Source: JAJFUG01 sp964473155 (GTDB lineage Bacteria > Gemmatimonadota > Glassbacteria > GWA2-58-10). Taken from it: a stretch of DNA of 61,872 bases. A model generated the notes under the pieces. It saw nothing but the letters and a program-made list of their open reading frames with translations, was not told where the DNA came from and did not search any database. The stretch lies in NCBI GenBank assembly GCA_964473155.1, contig CAYYNT010000020.1, positions 1 through 61,872 on the forward strand, written 5' to 3'. Every line of letters begins with the position of its first letter. Position 1 is the stretch's first letter. The position numbers were made by a program, and so were the translations under genes. Positions 35,692 to 44,697 of this stretch are shown here, one piece after another.

Positions 35692-36216
35692 ATGATGGAA
35701 AGCTTATACCTGCAGGTCGGACAGATAGTCAAACCGCATGGTGTGCGCGGTGAGCTTGGAATATTAAACCTTTCCGAGCGCCCGGACCTGCGATTTGCAC
35801 CGGGAACATGCCTTCTGGCCGGTCCGCGTAAGGATGCCCTCAAGCCCGTGATAATCGAGAGCGTCCGTCCATACCGGCAGGGTTTCCTGGTTTATATCCA
35901 GGGAGTGACAGGCCGGGATCAGGCTGAGGCCATGCGCGGCTGGGGATTGTATATCGACGCGGACGAGGCGGCCGAACCCGAAGAGGATGCATACTACCAC
36001 CATGAGCTGATCGGGCTGGCTGTTGTGCGTGAGGATGGCAGTGTGGCGGGACGGGTGGAAGGCGTGATGGAAATGCCCGGGCACGATCTGCTGGAAATCG
36101 TTAGACCGGACGGGCGCCGGTTCATGGCGCCGATGGCGGCGGAAATAGTGCTGAAGATAGACCTGGAGGCCGGGCGGGTGACAGTCAGGCTGCCCGATGG
36201 TCTGGAGGAACTCTGA
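35692..36216 (+). CDS. rimM: Ribosome maturation factor RimM
   Basis: A 174-residue 16S processing factor that binds S19 in the 30S head. The N-terminal beta-barrel begins LQVGQIVKPHGVRGELGI, and the PRC-barrel contains EEDAYYHHELIGLAVVREDG and ends with MPGHDLLEIVRPDGRRFMAPMAAEIV. It lies between rpsP and trmD. The KH-domain gene often found after rpsP in Firmicutes and the FCB group is not present here. Confidence 0.94.
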   Translation: MMESLYLQVGQIVKPHGVRGELGILNLSERPDLRFAPGTCLLAGPRKDALKPVIIESVRPYRQGFLVYIQGVTGRDQAEAMRGWGLYIDADEAAEPEEDAYYHHELIGLAVVREDGSVAGRVEGVMEMPGHDLLEIVRPDGRRFMAPMAAEIVLKIDLEAGRVTVRLPDGLEEL

Positions 36217-36233
36217 GCGGTGTGAGGCAACGG

Positions 36234-36935
36234 ATGCTCCGGATCGATATTGTCACTCTGTTTCCGGATTATTTCCAGGGCGTCATGGGGCTGAGTATCC
36301 CGGCGCGGGCTGCGCGGGACGGACTGGTGGCCTATCGCGCGGTGCAGATGCGTGATTTCGCTGTGGACCGGCACGGTACGGTGGACGATTACCCCTATGG
36401 CGGCGGTTCCGGAATGGTGATACGGCCGGAGCCGGTGTTCGAGGCGGTCGACTGGTGCCGCGGCAGTATCGCCGAAAAGCCACACGCGGACAAGACAAAA
36501 GTGGTTCTGCTCTCGGCGCGCGGAAAGCAGTTCGATCAGCGGATGGCGGAGCGGTATTCGCTGCTCGATCACCTGATTCTTATCTGCGGGCACTATAAGG
36601 ATGTGGACGAGCGGGTGGCCCTGCACCTGGCGGATGAGGAAGTCAGGGCGGGGGATTACGTCCTGACCGGAGGAGAACCAGCCGCCGCCATGATTCTGGA
36701 TGCGGTGGTGAGGCTTCTGCCCGGCGCTCTCGGCGATTTCGGATCAGCCACCGAGGACTCGTTTTTTGAAAGCCTGCTGGGTGCGCCGCAGTATACCCGG
36801 CCCGCTGAATACCGGGGCCATGCCGTTCCTGAGGTGCTGACCAGCGGAGATCATGCGAGGATCGAGGCCTGGAGGCGGGAAGAGGCCCTGAGGCTTACCC
36901 GCGAGCGGCGGCCTGATCTGCTCGCTGATGATTGA
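36234..36935 (+). CDS. trmD: tRNA (guanine-37-N1)-methyltransferase TrmD
   Basis: SPOUT-fold methyltransferase acting on G37 of tRNAs. It shows MLRIDIVTLFPDYF, PYGGGSGMVIRPEPVFEA, the knot region ILICGHYKDVDERV and DYVLTGGEPAAAMILDAVVRLLPG. ATG 36234, six bases after GAGG, gives the family start; a GTG at 36222 would add four residues. The length is 233 residues. Confidence 0.95.
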   Translation: MLRIDIVTLFPDYFQGVMGLSIPARAARDGLVAYRAVQMRDFAVDRHGTVDDYPYGGGSGMVIRPEPVFEAVDWCRGSIAEKPHADKTKVVLLSARGKQFDQRMAERYSLLDHLILICGHYKDVDERVALHLADEEVRAGDYVLTGGEPAAAMILDAVVRLLPGALGDFGSATEDSFFESLLGAPQYTRPAEYRGHAVPEVLTSGDHARIEAWRREEALRLTRERRPDLLADD

Positions 36936-36949
36936 GCGCACCGAATTCA

Positions 36950-36978
36950 TTGACATACACAGCATTGAGTGTTAAAGT
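36950..36978 (+). promoter_or_regulatory. Internal promoter before rplS
   Basis: TTGACA (36950-36955), a 17-base spacer and TAAAGT (36973-36978), immediately after trmD. The ~130-base leader that follows contains a GC hairpin (CCGGCGC/GCGCCGG, within 37080-37100) close to the rplS ribosome site. This could allow independent or autogenous control of L19. Confidence 0.65.
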
Positions 36979-37116
36979 TTTTAGCCTTGAGCCAGTTGTA
37001 TATTGTTTGATTATCGAAAGAAAGTTCGACCGCCCCGCTGGGCCTGGTCGTTGAACAGGAATTCAAGCCAATCACGGAAGACCGGCGCGGGCGCCGGAAA
37101 TAGCGACGAGGGTCTG

Positions 37117-37467
37117 ATGAACAAATTCACTGAGATCGAAAAAGAGTTCCTCAAGAAACCAGAGGCCATTCCGGAGTTCGCTCCGGGGGACACTATTCGT
37201 GTGCGCACGTGGGTCCGCGAGGGCAACAAGGAGCGCATTCAGGTTTTCGAGGGAGTGGTTATCGGACGCCGCGGCGAAGGGCTTAACGCGACTTTCACCG
37301 TGCGTAAGATTTCGGGCGGCGTTGGCGTTGAGCGTATTTTCCCGCTGCACAGCCCGATAATCGAAGGAATGGAAGTCGTGCGCCGCGGCAAGGTCCGCCG
37401 CGCCAAGCTTTATTACCTGCGCAAGCTGACTGGCAAGGCGGCCCGTATTTCGGAGCGCAACGTTTAG
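37117..37467 (+). CDS. rplS: Ribosomal protein bL19
   Basis: 50S protein L19, 116 residues. It shows FAPGDTIRVRTWVREGNKERIQVFEGVVI, then NATFTVRKISGGVGVERIFPLHSP and VRRAKLYYLRKLTGKAARI. ATG 37117 is chosen because the family starts about here and GAGGG lies six bases upstream. An upstream in-frame start at 37003 would fuse 38 unrelated residues. Confidence 0.96.
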   Translation: MNKFTEIEKEFLKKPEAIPEFAPGDTIRVRTWVREGNKERIQVFEGVVIGRRGEGLNATFTVRKISGGVGVERIFPLHSPIIEGMEVVRRGKVRRAKLYYLRKLTGKAARISERNV

Positions 37468-37501
37468 TAGTGCCCGGCTCTGTTCAAGGGGATTGATTCC
37501 G

Positions 37502-37540
37502 GGGCGTCATCGGCGGGTTTGCCGGACGCCCTTTTTCTTT
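37502..37540 (+). terminator. Intrinsic terminator after rplS
   Basis: GGGCGTC (37502-37508) pairs with GACGCCC (37525-37531), with an inner CGGC/GCCG stem, followed by TTTTTCTTT. It ends the ffh-rplS transcript 35 bases after the rplS stop. Confidence 0.85.
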
Positions 37541-37589
37541 GCGGCCTGTATCTGATCTGGTGAAATAGCGATCCGGAGGCGTGGACAGC

Positions 37590-38540
37590 ATGGATTTCCA
37601 GGACTTGAGCATCGCGGCGGTCCGGGCCAGGATCGAGGCCCTGGAGACAGTGGACGACAGCTTGATTGAAGCCCTGAACCGTGACAGCCGCTCCGGGGTG
37701 CGGGCGCTGGCGTCAGGCTTGCTGGCCCGCCGCGAAAGACTGCGCCAGGCGGACTTGGAGAAGCAGAGAATGCTTGGCCTGGAGCGCTCGTTCCATGCCC
37801 GCGGGCTGACCAACGTGGCAGGAGTGGATGAGGCCGGGCGCGGACCTCTGGCCGGGCCGGTGGTGGCCGCGGCGGTGATTTTTCCGCCGGGATGCGATTA
37901 TCCGCCGGCGCGAGACTCGAAACAACTGGATGAGGACCGTAGAGAGAAACTTTTCAAGCTGATCTATGAACGCGCGACGGCAGTCGGGGTGGGGCGGGTG
38001 GAGAGCGATGAGATCGACCGGATAAACATCCACCAGGCGAGCCTCAAGGCGATGTACCTGGCGCTCAAGGCTCTCGGTGACACGCCGGTGCATGCGGTTA
38101 TCGTGGACGGCCCCATGGTGCTTCGCCTTTTCTGCCCGCAGGAGGCGGTGATCGGCGGTGACTCCAAGTGCCTGTCCATCGCAGCGGCCTCGGTGGTGGC
38201 CAAAGTTACCCGTGACCGTCTTATGCGGGAGTACGACAGCATGTATCCAGGTTACGGCTTTGCCCGGCACAAGGGATATTGCACCCCGGACCACGAGATT
38301 GCCCTTCGTGAGCTGGGCGCCTGTCCGATACACCGCCGCTCTTTTCACCAGGTGGCGAGTCTGGCGCAGAAAATAAGCGTTCAGGGGGCGCTTTTCCACG
38401 AAGATATCACCCGCGCCGGTTCACCGGTGGAACTGGAGGCGATCGGCCGCGAAATAAGGCGGGTGCGGGACAGTTTGACGGAGTTCGAACTGGACAGCCT
38501 GCGAAGAAAATATATCAAGCGTAAAAGAGAACTTTCGTAA
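37590..38540 (+). CDS. rnhB: Ribonuclease HII with N- and C-terminal extensions
   Basis: Removes RNA primers and single ribonucleotides from DNA. The catalytic acidic residues sit in AGVDEAGRGPLAGPVVAAAV, with IVDGP and SIAAASVVAKVTRDRLM further on. About 75 residues precede the core (IAAVRARIEALETVDDSLIEALNRD), matching the extension of B. subtilis RNase HII. A ~55-residue charged helical tail follows HRRSF and is unusual. ATG 37590 is ten bases after GGAGG; a GTG at 37581 is too close to it. Confidence 0.93.
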   Translation: MDFQDLSIAAVRARIEALETVDDSLIEALNRDSRSGVRALASGLLARRERLRQADLEKQRMLGLERSFHARGLTNVAGVDEAGRGPLAGPVVAAAVIFPPGCDYPPARDSKQLDEDRREKLFKLIYERATAVGVGRVESDEIDRINIHQASLKAMYLALKALGDTPVHAVIVDGPMVLRLFCPQEAVIGGDSKCLSIAAASVVAKVTRDRLMREYDSMYPGYGFARHKGYCTPDHEIALRELGACPIHRRSFHQVASLAQKISVQGALFHEDITRAGSPVELEAIGREIRRVRDSLTEFELDSLRRKYIKRKRELS

Positions 38541-38635
38541 AACGAAGCTTTCTGAATATATTTATATTAATGCCGTTTATGTAGTTACCGGGTTTTACAT
38601 CCATGGCCAGCTGATCTGGTGAATCGCAGGAAACG

Positions 38636-40123
38636 ATGAAAAGAAGATTGCTTGTCCTTGTTTTCTGTACTCCGTTACTGGCCTGTGCGTCTGTCGCCGG
38701 GAAATGGTTGTCTCTGGTTCCGGCGGTCCAGGAGAGACGCGCGGGAGTGTATCAGGTCGATTTCGGGCAATGCAGGCAACCTGCTCCCGGCTTGCCCATA
38801 GGAGTGTTTGACAGCGGCATCGGCGGCCTGACCGTCCTGGATGCGATTCTCACCCTGGACGCGTTCAACAACCTGACCGGCGCTCCCGGAAGTGACGGCC
38901 GTCCCGATTTCGAGCAGGAGCGTTTTATCTATCTGGGTGACCAGGCCAATATGCCGTACGGCAACTACCCGGCCGAGGGCAAAACTGATTATCTTCGCGA
39001 GTTGGTGCTAAAAGACGCACTTTTTCTGCTCGGAGACCGTTTCTGGGGCCGTCCGGACGCGGAAGCGCCGGGCAACGGCAAACCAGCGGTCAAGGCCATC
39101 GTGATCGCCTGCAATACAGCCACTGCTTATGGACTTGCCGATGTCCGGTATGCGCTTGAGCAATGGGGACTTCCGATATTCGTCATCGGTTTGGTGGAAG
39201 CTGGAGCCAGGGAGGCGGTCGAAAAGGCCGGGGCAAGCGGGGCGATCGGTGTGCTGGCCACGGCCGGCACGTGCAGCAGCATGGGCTATGTAAGGGCGAT
39301 AGAAAGCGAAGCCGGACGAAAGGGCATCGAGCCTCCGCCAGTAGTTCAGCAGGGTTCCCTGGGTTTGGCCGGCGCGATCGAGGGCGACCGCGCGTTTATC
39401 GGCTGGAGCGCCGCCGGGGAATACCGCGGTCCCGCGAAGAGCAATCCGGCAGCGCGTATCGACACTTCGATCAGCGACAGGTACGGATTCGATCCCGCAG
39501 GTCTGATTGGTGATTCACCCGCTGATATACAGTTGAACAGCGTGGAAAATTACCTGCGTTACGATGTCCTGAGTCTGGTCGAAAACTACCTGGGAGCAGG
39601 CGGAGAAAAGCCGGTCCGGGCCGTGATACTTGGCTGCACGCACTTCCCGTTTTACCGGAAAAACTTCGTACAGGCTTTCGAGAGACTCCGCACCCTGGAA
39701 ACCGCTGATGGCAAGATGCCATATGGCAGGCTCCTCGATACTTCTCTCGTTTTCGTTGATCCGTCGGTGCGGACTGCAGAAGAACTGTACCGTGAGCTTT
39801 CGCGGCGCGGTATCCTTCTGGATGACAGCTTGAATAGTATCTGCCCCACTGATGAGTTCTATATTTCGATCCCTGCGCCTTCTTTCCCTGGTGCGGTGTA
39901 CGACAAACAGGGGGCCTTTGCATACGAGTTCAAGTACGGGAGGAGTGAGGGAAATTTTCAGATCGAGGATGTGCGCCGGACCCCTATGAGCAAGGAAACG
40001 CTGTCTCCGGAGAACCAGAGAATGATCCAGGATAAGATGCCCGCGCTATGGGCAAGGCTGGTACGGTTCAACCATCAGAGTCCACGTTTTTATCAGATTC
40101 CGGACTCTTTGAAGCTCGAATGA
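38636..40123 (+). CDS. Exported glutamate-racemase-like protein (putative lipoprotein)
   Basis: A 495-residue protein with a racemase core behind an export signal. The N-terminus MKRRLLVLVFCTPLLACAS has a basic start, a hydrophobic stretch and a lipobox-like LLAC at 14-17, so it is probably lipid-modified at Cys17. The Asp/Glu racemase motifs are complete: IGVFDSGIGGLTVLD (55-69), YLGDQANMPYG (99-109), IACNTATA (157-164, Cys159) and LGCTHFPF (332-339, Cys334). Both catalytic cysteines are therefore kept. It is about twice MurI length because of insertions near 75-95, 135-150 and 240-310. Cytoplasmic MurI feeds D-Glu to MurD; an exported enzyme would instead act on free amino acids outside the membrane. 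It stands alone between rnhB and a MITE. Function is inference; it may have changed specificity. Confidence 0.8.
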   Translation: MKRRLLVLVFCTPLLACASVAGKWLSLVPAVQERRAGVYQVDFGQCRQPAPGLPIGVFDSGIGGLTVLDAILTLDAFNNLTGAPGSDGRPDFEQERFIYLGDQANMPYGNYPAEGKTDYLRELVLKDALFLLGDRFWGRPDAEAPGNGKPAVKAIVIACNTATAYGLADVRYALEQWGLPIFVIGLVEAGAREAVEKAGASGAIGVLATAGTCSSMGYVRAIESEAGRKGIEPPPVVQQGSLGLAGAIEGDRAFIGWSAAGEYRGPAKSNPAARIDTSISDRYGFDPAGLIGDSPADIQLNSVENYLRYDVLSLVENYLGAGGEKPVRAVILGCTHFPFYRKNFVQAFERLRTLETADGKMPYGRLLDTSLVFVDPSVRTAEELYRELSRRGILLDDSLNSICPTDEFYISIPAPSFPGAVYDKQGAFAYEFKYGRSEGNFQIEDVRRTPMSKETLSPENQRMIQDKMPALWARLVRFNHQSPRFYQIPDSLKLE

Positions 40124-40256
40124 TCGCAGCAGTAAATGCTGTCGCAGGATCGGGGCCTGATGAAGGCTATCACTGAAATGACATAAACAGACAATCTGTC
40201 TTTAAGCTTCCTTTTTTTGTTCTTAACACAAGCCCTGATTGAAGCGATAACTTCTA

Positions 40257-40387
40257 AAGGGGCTGTCCCAAAAGTCCCCGATTTTGCTCTTTGCAAATTG
40301 CTGCAATCTCTAACCAATTGAAATAAAAGCAGTTCTGTAGGGGCACGGCGCGCCGTGCCCCATTTAAGACTTTTGGGACAGCCCCTT
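40257..40387. mobile_element. MITE-like element, 131 bp, with 20-bp perfect terminal inverted repeats
   Basis: AAGGGGCTGTCCCAAAAGTC (40257-40276) is repeated exactly inverted at 40368-40387. The 91-base interior is AT-rich with no gene, except for a perfect 22-bp palindrome at 40340-40361 (half-site GGGGCACGGCG). The ends resemble transposase-recognised termini of IS elements (GGGNCTGTCCCAAAA type). I could not find a clear target-site duplication. No second copy is visible in this window. It fills most of the 304-base gap between the racemase-like and RND genes. Confidence 0.75.
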
Positions 40388-40427
40388 CTTTCAACATTTT
40401 GATACAGCCCCTGAGGTTTTTATCTCA

Positions 40428-43400
40428 TTACTGGCCTGTGGCGCTCTCGGTTTTTCTGAGGAAAGCCGGTTTAAATCCCATCCGGTCGGTAAGGTCTGTC
40501 AGCAGCTTGTACATCACCGGTACGTAAACCAGTGTTAGAAGGGTGGCGAAAGTCAGGCCGAAGATAACCGCTATGGCCATCGGACCCCACCACTGGCTGC
40601 TTTCTCCACCGATGTCCCATTTGAAATCGATAAAATCGAAACCGATGCCCGTGGCCAGCGGGATCAGTCCAAGCACTGTCGTGAATGCAGTCAGCATAAC
40701 CGGCCGGAAACGCACCAGCCCGGCGGTGATAGCGGCCTCGACCTTGTCCATGCCGCGCAGCCGAAGTTGCTGGATATAGTCGATCAGGACGATGGCGTTG
40801 TTAACCACCACTCCGGCCAGCGATATCACTCCCATGCCGGTCATTATGATGCCGAATGATGTCCCGGTCACCATCAGGCCGATCAGCACGCCGATCAGCG
40901 ACAGGATGACCGAGAACATGACGATCAGCGGAAGGACCAGAGAGTTGAACTGGCTGATCAGCACCAGCGCGATCAGGAACAGTGCAACAACGAAAGCCTG
41001 TGTCAGAAATGCCTGGCTTTCGTTCTGCTCCTCGTTCTGGCCGGTGAATTCGATGAAATATCCGGTCGGCAGATTGTAGGCGGTCAGCTTGTCCATGCAA
41101 TCGTGCAATGCGGCGTTTTCATTCCGGCCGTCAACCTTGGCGCTGACTGTCACCACCCGCTTCAGGTCCTTGTGCTGGATAGTGCCGACACCCGAGGAGC
41201 TTTCGATCTTCGCTATGTTGGGCAGAGGTATCTGCTGTCCCTCGTAGAAGACATTTATCCGCTCGAGGTCCTCGACGCTGGAACGCGAGCCTTTGGCGAA
41301 ACGCACGGTTATATCGTACTCGTCCTCGCCCACGCGGTACTTGCTTGCCTCGGTCCCGTTGATCGCCGTGCGGATTGTCATGGCCACGTCCCGGGTGGTC
41401 AGCCCAAGCAGGGCGGCTTTCTCGCGGTCCACTGTCACACGGATCTCCGGCAGGGCGGCGTCATAATCGTCCTTTATGTCAACCACTCCCTCGACAGTGC
41501 GTATCTGTTCTCGTATTTCGGCGGCAAGACGGCCCAGGATCTCGTAATCATCACCGGCTATTTCGATCGTTATCGGATCGCCGGTCGGCGGGCCGTTTTC
41601 CTCCTGGTTCACCTCTATTTCGGCTCCCGTGATCCCGGTGAGCTTTTCCCTGAGCTGGTCGCGTGTCAGTTTGCTGCTCTGTCTGCGCTCGCTGAAATCG
41701 ACCATATCGACCATTATACGGCTTTTATTGGGCGTGCCGCCCCCCAGGGTGAAATTAATGTCCGAACCCTGGCTGCCCACGTTGGCAACGCAGTTCTCGA
41801 CATCGGGCATGGTCTTGACTATCTCCTCGACCTGGCGCACCAGATTGTCGCTCGTCTCCAGGTTGGCGCCGCTGGGAGCAGTGACATCCACATAGACCTT
41901 GTTCGGGTCGGAATCAGGGAAAAACTCCACTCCATGCCCGAACACGCCGTACAGCATCACTACCAGAACAAGCAGGCCGATCGAAGCTCCGAAAGCAAGC
42001 AACGGTTTGCGCATGACAGCACGCAGGAAGCGCAGGTAGACCTTCATTACTGCTCCCAGGCTTTCCCCGCCTGCATCGATCACCCTTTTCTCACGGCTCG
42101 GTTTCATAAACCGAGAGCTTATCAGCGGATTGAACACCAGTGCCACGAAAAGGCTGGCCGTGAGCGAGATTATCACCGTAAGAGGCAGATAATACATGAA
42201 CTCACCCACAATACCTGGCCAGAACATCATCGGCAGGAATGCCACCACTGTGGTGAGCGTCGAGGTAAACACTGGGATCGCCACTTCGTTGGTGGCGTCC
42301 AGCGCGGCCCGCGGAATTGTTTTACCCTCCTGGTGATGACGGTAGATGTTCTCCACGATCACGATAGCGTTGTCCACCAGCATACCTACGGCTAAGATCA
42401 GCGAGAACAGCACCACCATGTTCATCGTCACGCCCATCAGCCGCAGAGTCAGGAATGTCAGCAGCATGGACAGCGGGATGGCCGTGCCCACCAGGAAGGC
42501 GTTGCGCGTCCCCATGACCACGAGCAGCACCAGCACGACCAGCACCAGCCCGCTGATGATGTTGTTTTCAAGGTCTTTCACCATCTTTCGGATATCCGTG
42601 GACTGGTCTCCGGTGATGCTCATTTCTACGCCGGCAGGCAGCTTATGCTTCATCGTCTCGATATGGGCCTTTACCCGGTCGGCGATCTCGATCAGGTTTA
42701 CGCCGGAGCGTTTCGTGATCGCCAGCGAGACTGTCTCCTCGCCGTTAAGACGGCTGATCGACTCGCGCTCTTTGAACGAATAGGCCACCTGGGCCAGGTC
42801 GCGCATGAAAATGGGCCGTCCGCCCTCGACCTTGACCACGATGTCTCTCATGTTCTCGGGTATGAGGAATTCGCCCGGCACGCGGACCAGGTATTTGGTG
42901 TTCCCCAGGTCGATCGAGCCGCCCGGCGTGTTCAAGTGCTCGTTCTGCACTGCGTCGATCACATCCTGCACCGCGAGGTTGTAGTAACGAAGGCGCTGGG
43001 GATCGAGGTTGACCTGCACCTCGCGGATCAGCCCACCGGTGATATTGGTGTTGAGCACTCCCGGTATTGTCTCGATCTCGTCCTGAAGGTCCTCGGCGAT
43101 CTGTTTCAGGCCGACCAGGCCCATTTTGCCTGAGATATTCAGGATCATGATCGGCAGGTCGGAGAAATTGATCTCGGACAGCACCGGGTCCTCGGCGTCC
43201 TCCGGCAGATCGGGCTTGGCCAGGTCCACTTTTTCGCGAACTTTCTGCAGAGCCTCGTCCACATCCGTGCCAGCCACGAACTCGATGAACACCACCGAGA
43301 AACTTTCCTGGCTGGTCGAGCGGATTTCTTTCACGTCCGCCAGTCCTTTGAGCTTGCGCTCGATAGGCCTGGTGACCAGGTTCTCGATATCCTCGGGCGA

Positions 43401-43562
43401 CACGCCGAAATAGGGCGTGGAGATAATGATATAGGGAATCGTGATGTCCGGTGAGGATTCCTTGGGCAAAACGACATAGCTCTGAAAACCCAGAATTATG
43501 ACTATGAACATCAGGACAAAGGTGCTCAGATGGTTTTTCAGGGCTATTCCTGTGATATTCAT
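40428..43562 (-). CDS. RND efflux pump inner-membrane transporter (AcrB/HAE1 type)
   Basis: A 1044-residue proton-driven RND transporter with the usual duplicated layout: membrane segment 1, a large periplasmic loop, segments 2-7, a second loop and segments 8-12. The N-terminus is typical (LSTFVLMFIVIILGFQSYVVLPKESSPDITIPYIIISTPY). Segment 4 carries GMLVDNAIVIVENIYRH with a single Asp where AcrB has two. Segment 11 carries SLAGVVVNNAIVLIDYIQQLR. The substrate is unknown, and the hydrophobe/amphiphile branch seems likelier than metal. It is the last gene of a tetR-tolC-hlyD-RND operon. Confidence 0.93.
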   Translation of the reverse strand: MNITGIALKNHLSTFVLMFIVIILGFQSYVVLPKESSPDITIPYIIISTPYFGVSPEDIENLVTRPIERKLKGLADVKEIRSTSQESFSVVFIEFVAGTDVDEALQKVREKVDLAKPDLPEDAEDPVLSEINFSDLPIMILNISGKMGLVGLKQIAEDLQDEIETIPGVLNTNITGGLIREVQVNLDPQRLRYYNLAVQDVIDAVQNEHLNTPGGSIDLGNTKYLVRVPGEFLIPENMRDIVVKVEGGRPIFMRDLAQVAYSFKERESISRLNGEETVSLAITKRSGVNLIEIADRVKAHIETMKHKLPAGVEMSITGDQSTDIRKMVKDLENNIISGLVLVVLVLLVVMGTRNAFLVGTAIPLSMLLTFLTLRLMGVTMNMVVLFSLILAVGMLVDNAIVIVENIYRHHQEGKTIPRAALDATNEVAIPVFTSTLTTVVAFLPMMFWPGIVGEFMYYLPLTVIISLTASLFVALVFNPLISSRFMKPSREKRVIDAGGESLGAVMKVYLRFLRAVMRKPLLAFGASIGLLVLVVMLYGVFGHGVEFFPDSDPNKVYVDVTAPSGANLETSDNLVRQVEEIVKTMPDVENCVANVGSQGSDINFTLGGGTPNKSRIMVDMVDFSERRQSSKLTRDQLREKLTGITGAEIEVNQEENGPPTGDPITIEIAGDDYEILGRLAAEIREQIRTVEGVVDIKDDYDAALPEIRVTVDREKAALLGLTTRDVAMTIRTAINGTEASKYRVGEDEYDITVRFAKGSRSSVEDLERINVFYEGQQIPLPNIAKIESSSGVGTIQHKDLKRVVTVSAKVDGRNENAALHDCMDKLTAYNLPTGYFIEFTGQNEEQNESQAFLTQAFVVALFLIALVLISQFNSLVLPLIVMFSVILSLIGVLIGLMVTGTSFGIIMTGMGVISLAGVVVNNAIVLIDYIQQLRLRGMDKVEAAITAGLVRFRPVMLTAFTTVLGLIPLATGIGFDFIDFKWDIGGESSQWWGPMAIAVIFGLTFATLLTLVYVPVMYKLLTDLTDRMGFKPAFLRKTESATGQ

Positions 43563-43568
43563 CTTAGC

Positions 43569-44633
43569 TCAGTCCTTTCTCCCGGTCACTTTCACCTGCT
43601 GGCCGTCCACCAGTTCCCGGTTGCCTGTCACCACGACAGTTTCCTCCGGGGAAAGTCCCTGATCGATCACCACCATGCCGCTGTTGGAAGCGCCGAGTTT
43701 CACCGGCTGACGGCGGGCGGTTTCGCCTTCCATTACAAACACGCTTCGTCCTTCCTCGGTCTCCACCAGGGCGGACTGCGGCAGTACGAGAACATTGCGG
43801 TGCAAGGTTTTCAGGACCCTGACCCTTGCGTACATCCCGCCGCGCACTCTGCCGTCCGGATTGTCCAGAATGAACTCACAGGGGAAAGTCCGGCTGGCCG
43901 TATGCGCATTGGCCGCCACATAGCTGAGTTGCGCGCGAAACACCGAATCCGGGAAGGCGTCGAACCGCACCTCGGCGAAAAGGCCGGGCCGGAAAGTAAC
44001 GACATCCTGCTCGGAGAACTCGCTTTTTATTTTGAGGCTCGAACAATCCACCAGGTGGAAGATCTGTCCTCCCGGCGCGACCATCTCGCCGGGATCGGCA
44101 AAACGGTCATCGATCACTCCGCCGAACGGGGCGCGGACAATCGCGCGATTGAGACGGCTCTGCGCGGTCTTGACTCCGGCCGCGGCGACATCGTATTCAA
44201 CCTGGGCCTGAAGACGCTGCATTTGAGTAATGCTCTTGCGCTCGTAAAGGGCCGCCGCTTTTTTCAGGGCCGCGTCCTTAAGCCGCATGTTGGCCTCGGC
44301 TTCCGCCAGGGCGGCCTCGTAAATGTCGGCATTGATCCGGGCCAGTATCTGTCCCTGGCTCACCCGGTCGCCTCGGTCCGCCAGAAGTTGCTGAACTGTC
44401 CCGCCCTGCTCGCTCGAAATGATTATATCGCGTCGCGCCTCGGTGGCGCCGCTCAGTTCGAGATATTCCTCAAGATCGGAAGGATGCAGGACCTCAACAG
44501 CCACATTAGTCAGCCGTTTCTGCTCTCCGGCCTGCTTGGCCTGGCCGTTTCCGGCCTGGCTGTTGCTGCAGCCGGTCAGCGCCGCCAGCGCTCCTGACAC
44601 TGCCAGAGCCGCTGTGATTAACATGCGTTTCAT
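43569..44633 (-). CDS. RND pump periplasmic adaptor lipoprotein
   Basis: Membrane fusion protein of 354 residues. ATG 44633 is chosen for its GGAG ribosome site and a clear lipoprotein signal with lipobox LTGC at about 17-20. The lipoyl/barrel parts are visible as SSEQGGTVQQLLADRGDRVSQGQILARI (first half) and RAPFGGVIDDRFADPGEMV. An alpha-hairpin lies between them (YEAALAEAEANMRLKDAALKKAAALYERKS). The C-terminus has VLPQSALVETEEGRSVFV. It bridges the RND transporter and the TolC channel. The stop lies 6 bases before the RND start. Confidence 0.93.
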   Translation of the reverse strand: MKRMLITAALAVSGALAALTGCSNSQAGNGQAKQAGEQKRLTNVAVEVLHPSDLEEYLELSGATEARRDIIISSEQGGTVQQLLADRGDRVSQGQILARINADIYEAALAEAEANMRLKDAALKKAAALYERKSITQMQRLQAQVEYDVAAAGVKTAQSRLNRAIVRAPFGGVIDDRFADPGEMVAPGGQIFHLVDCSSLKIKSEFSEQDVVTFRPGLFAEVRFDAFPDSVFRAQLSYVAANAHTASRTFPCEFILDNPDGRVRGGMYARVRVLKTLHRNVLVLPQSALVETEEGRSVFVMEGETARRQPVKLGASNSGMVVIDQGLSPEETVVVTGNRELVDGQQVKVTGRKD

Positions 44634-44697
44634 CTCTTTATCTCCGTTCCTTACAGTTGAAAACATCTTATTCTTCCAGTTCAGGTATGACAGCATG

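Noticed and set aside
40388..40427. Second partial copy of the MITE end (CAGCCCCTGAGG near 40405)
   Set aside because: Only about 9 bases match the terminal repeat, too few to call another element.
41103..42395. A 430-codon open frame opposite the RND transporter
   Set aside because: Shadow frame of a conserved transporter; no independent support.
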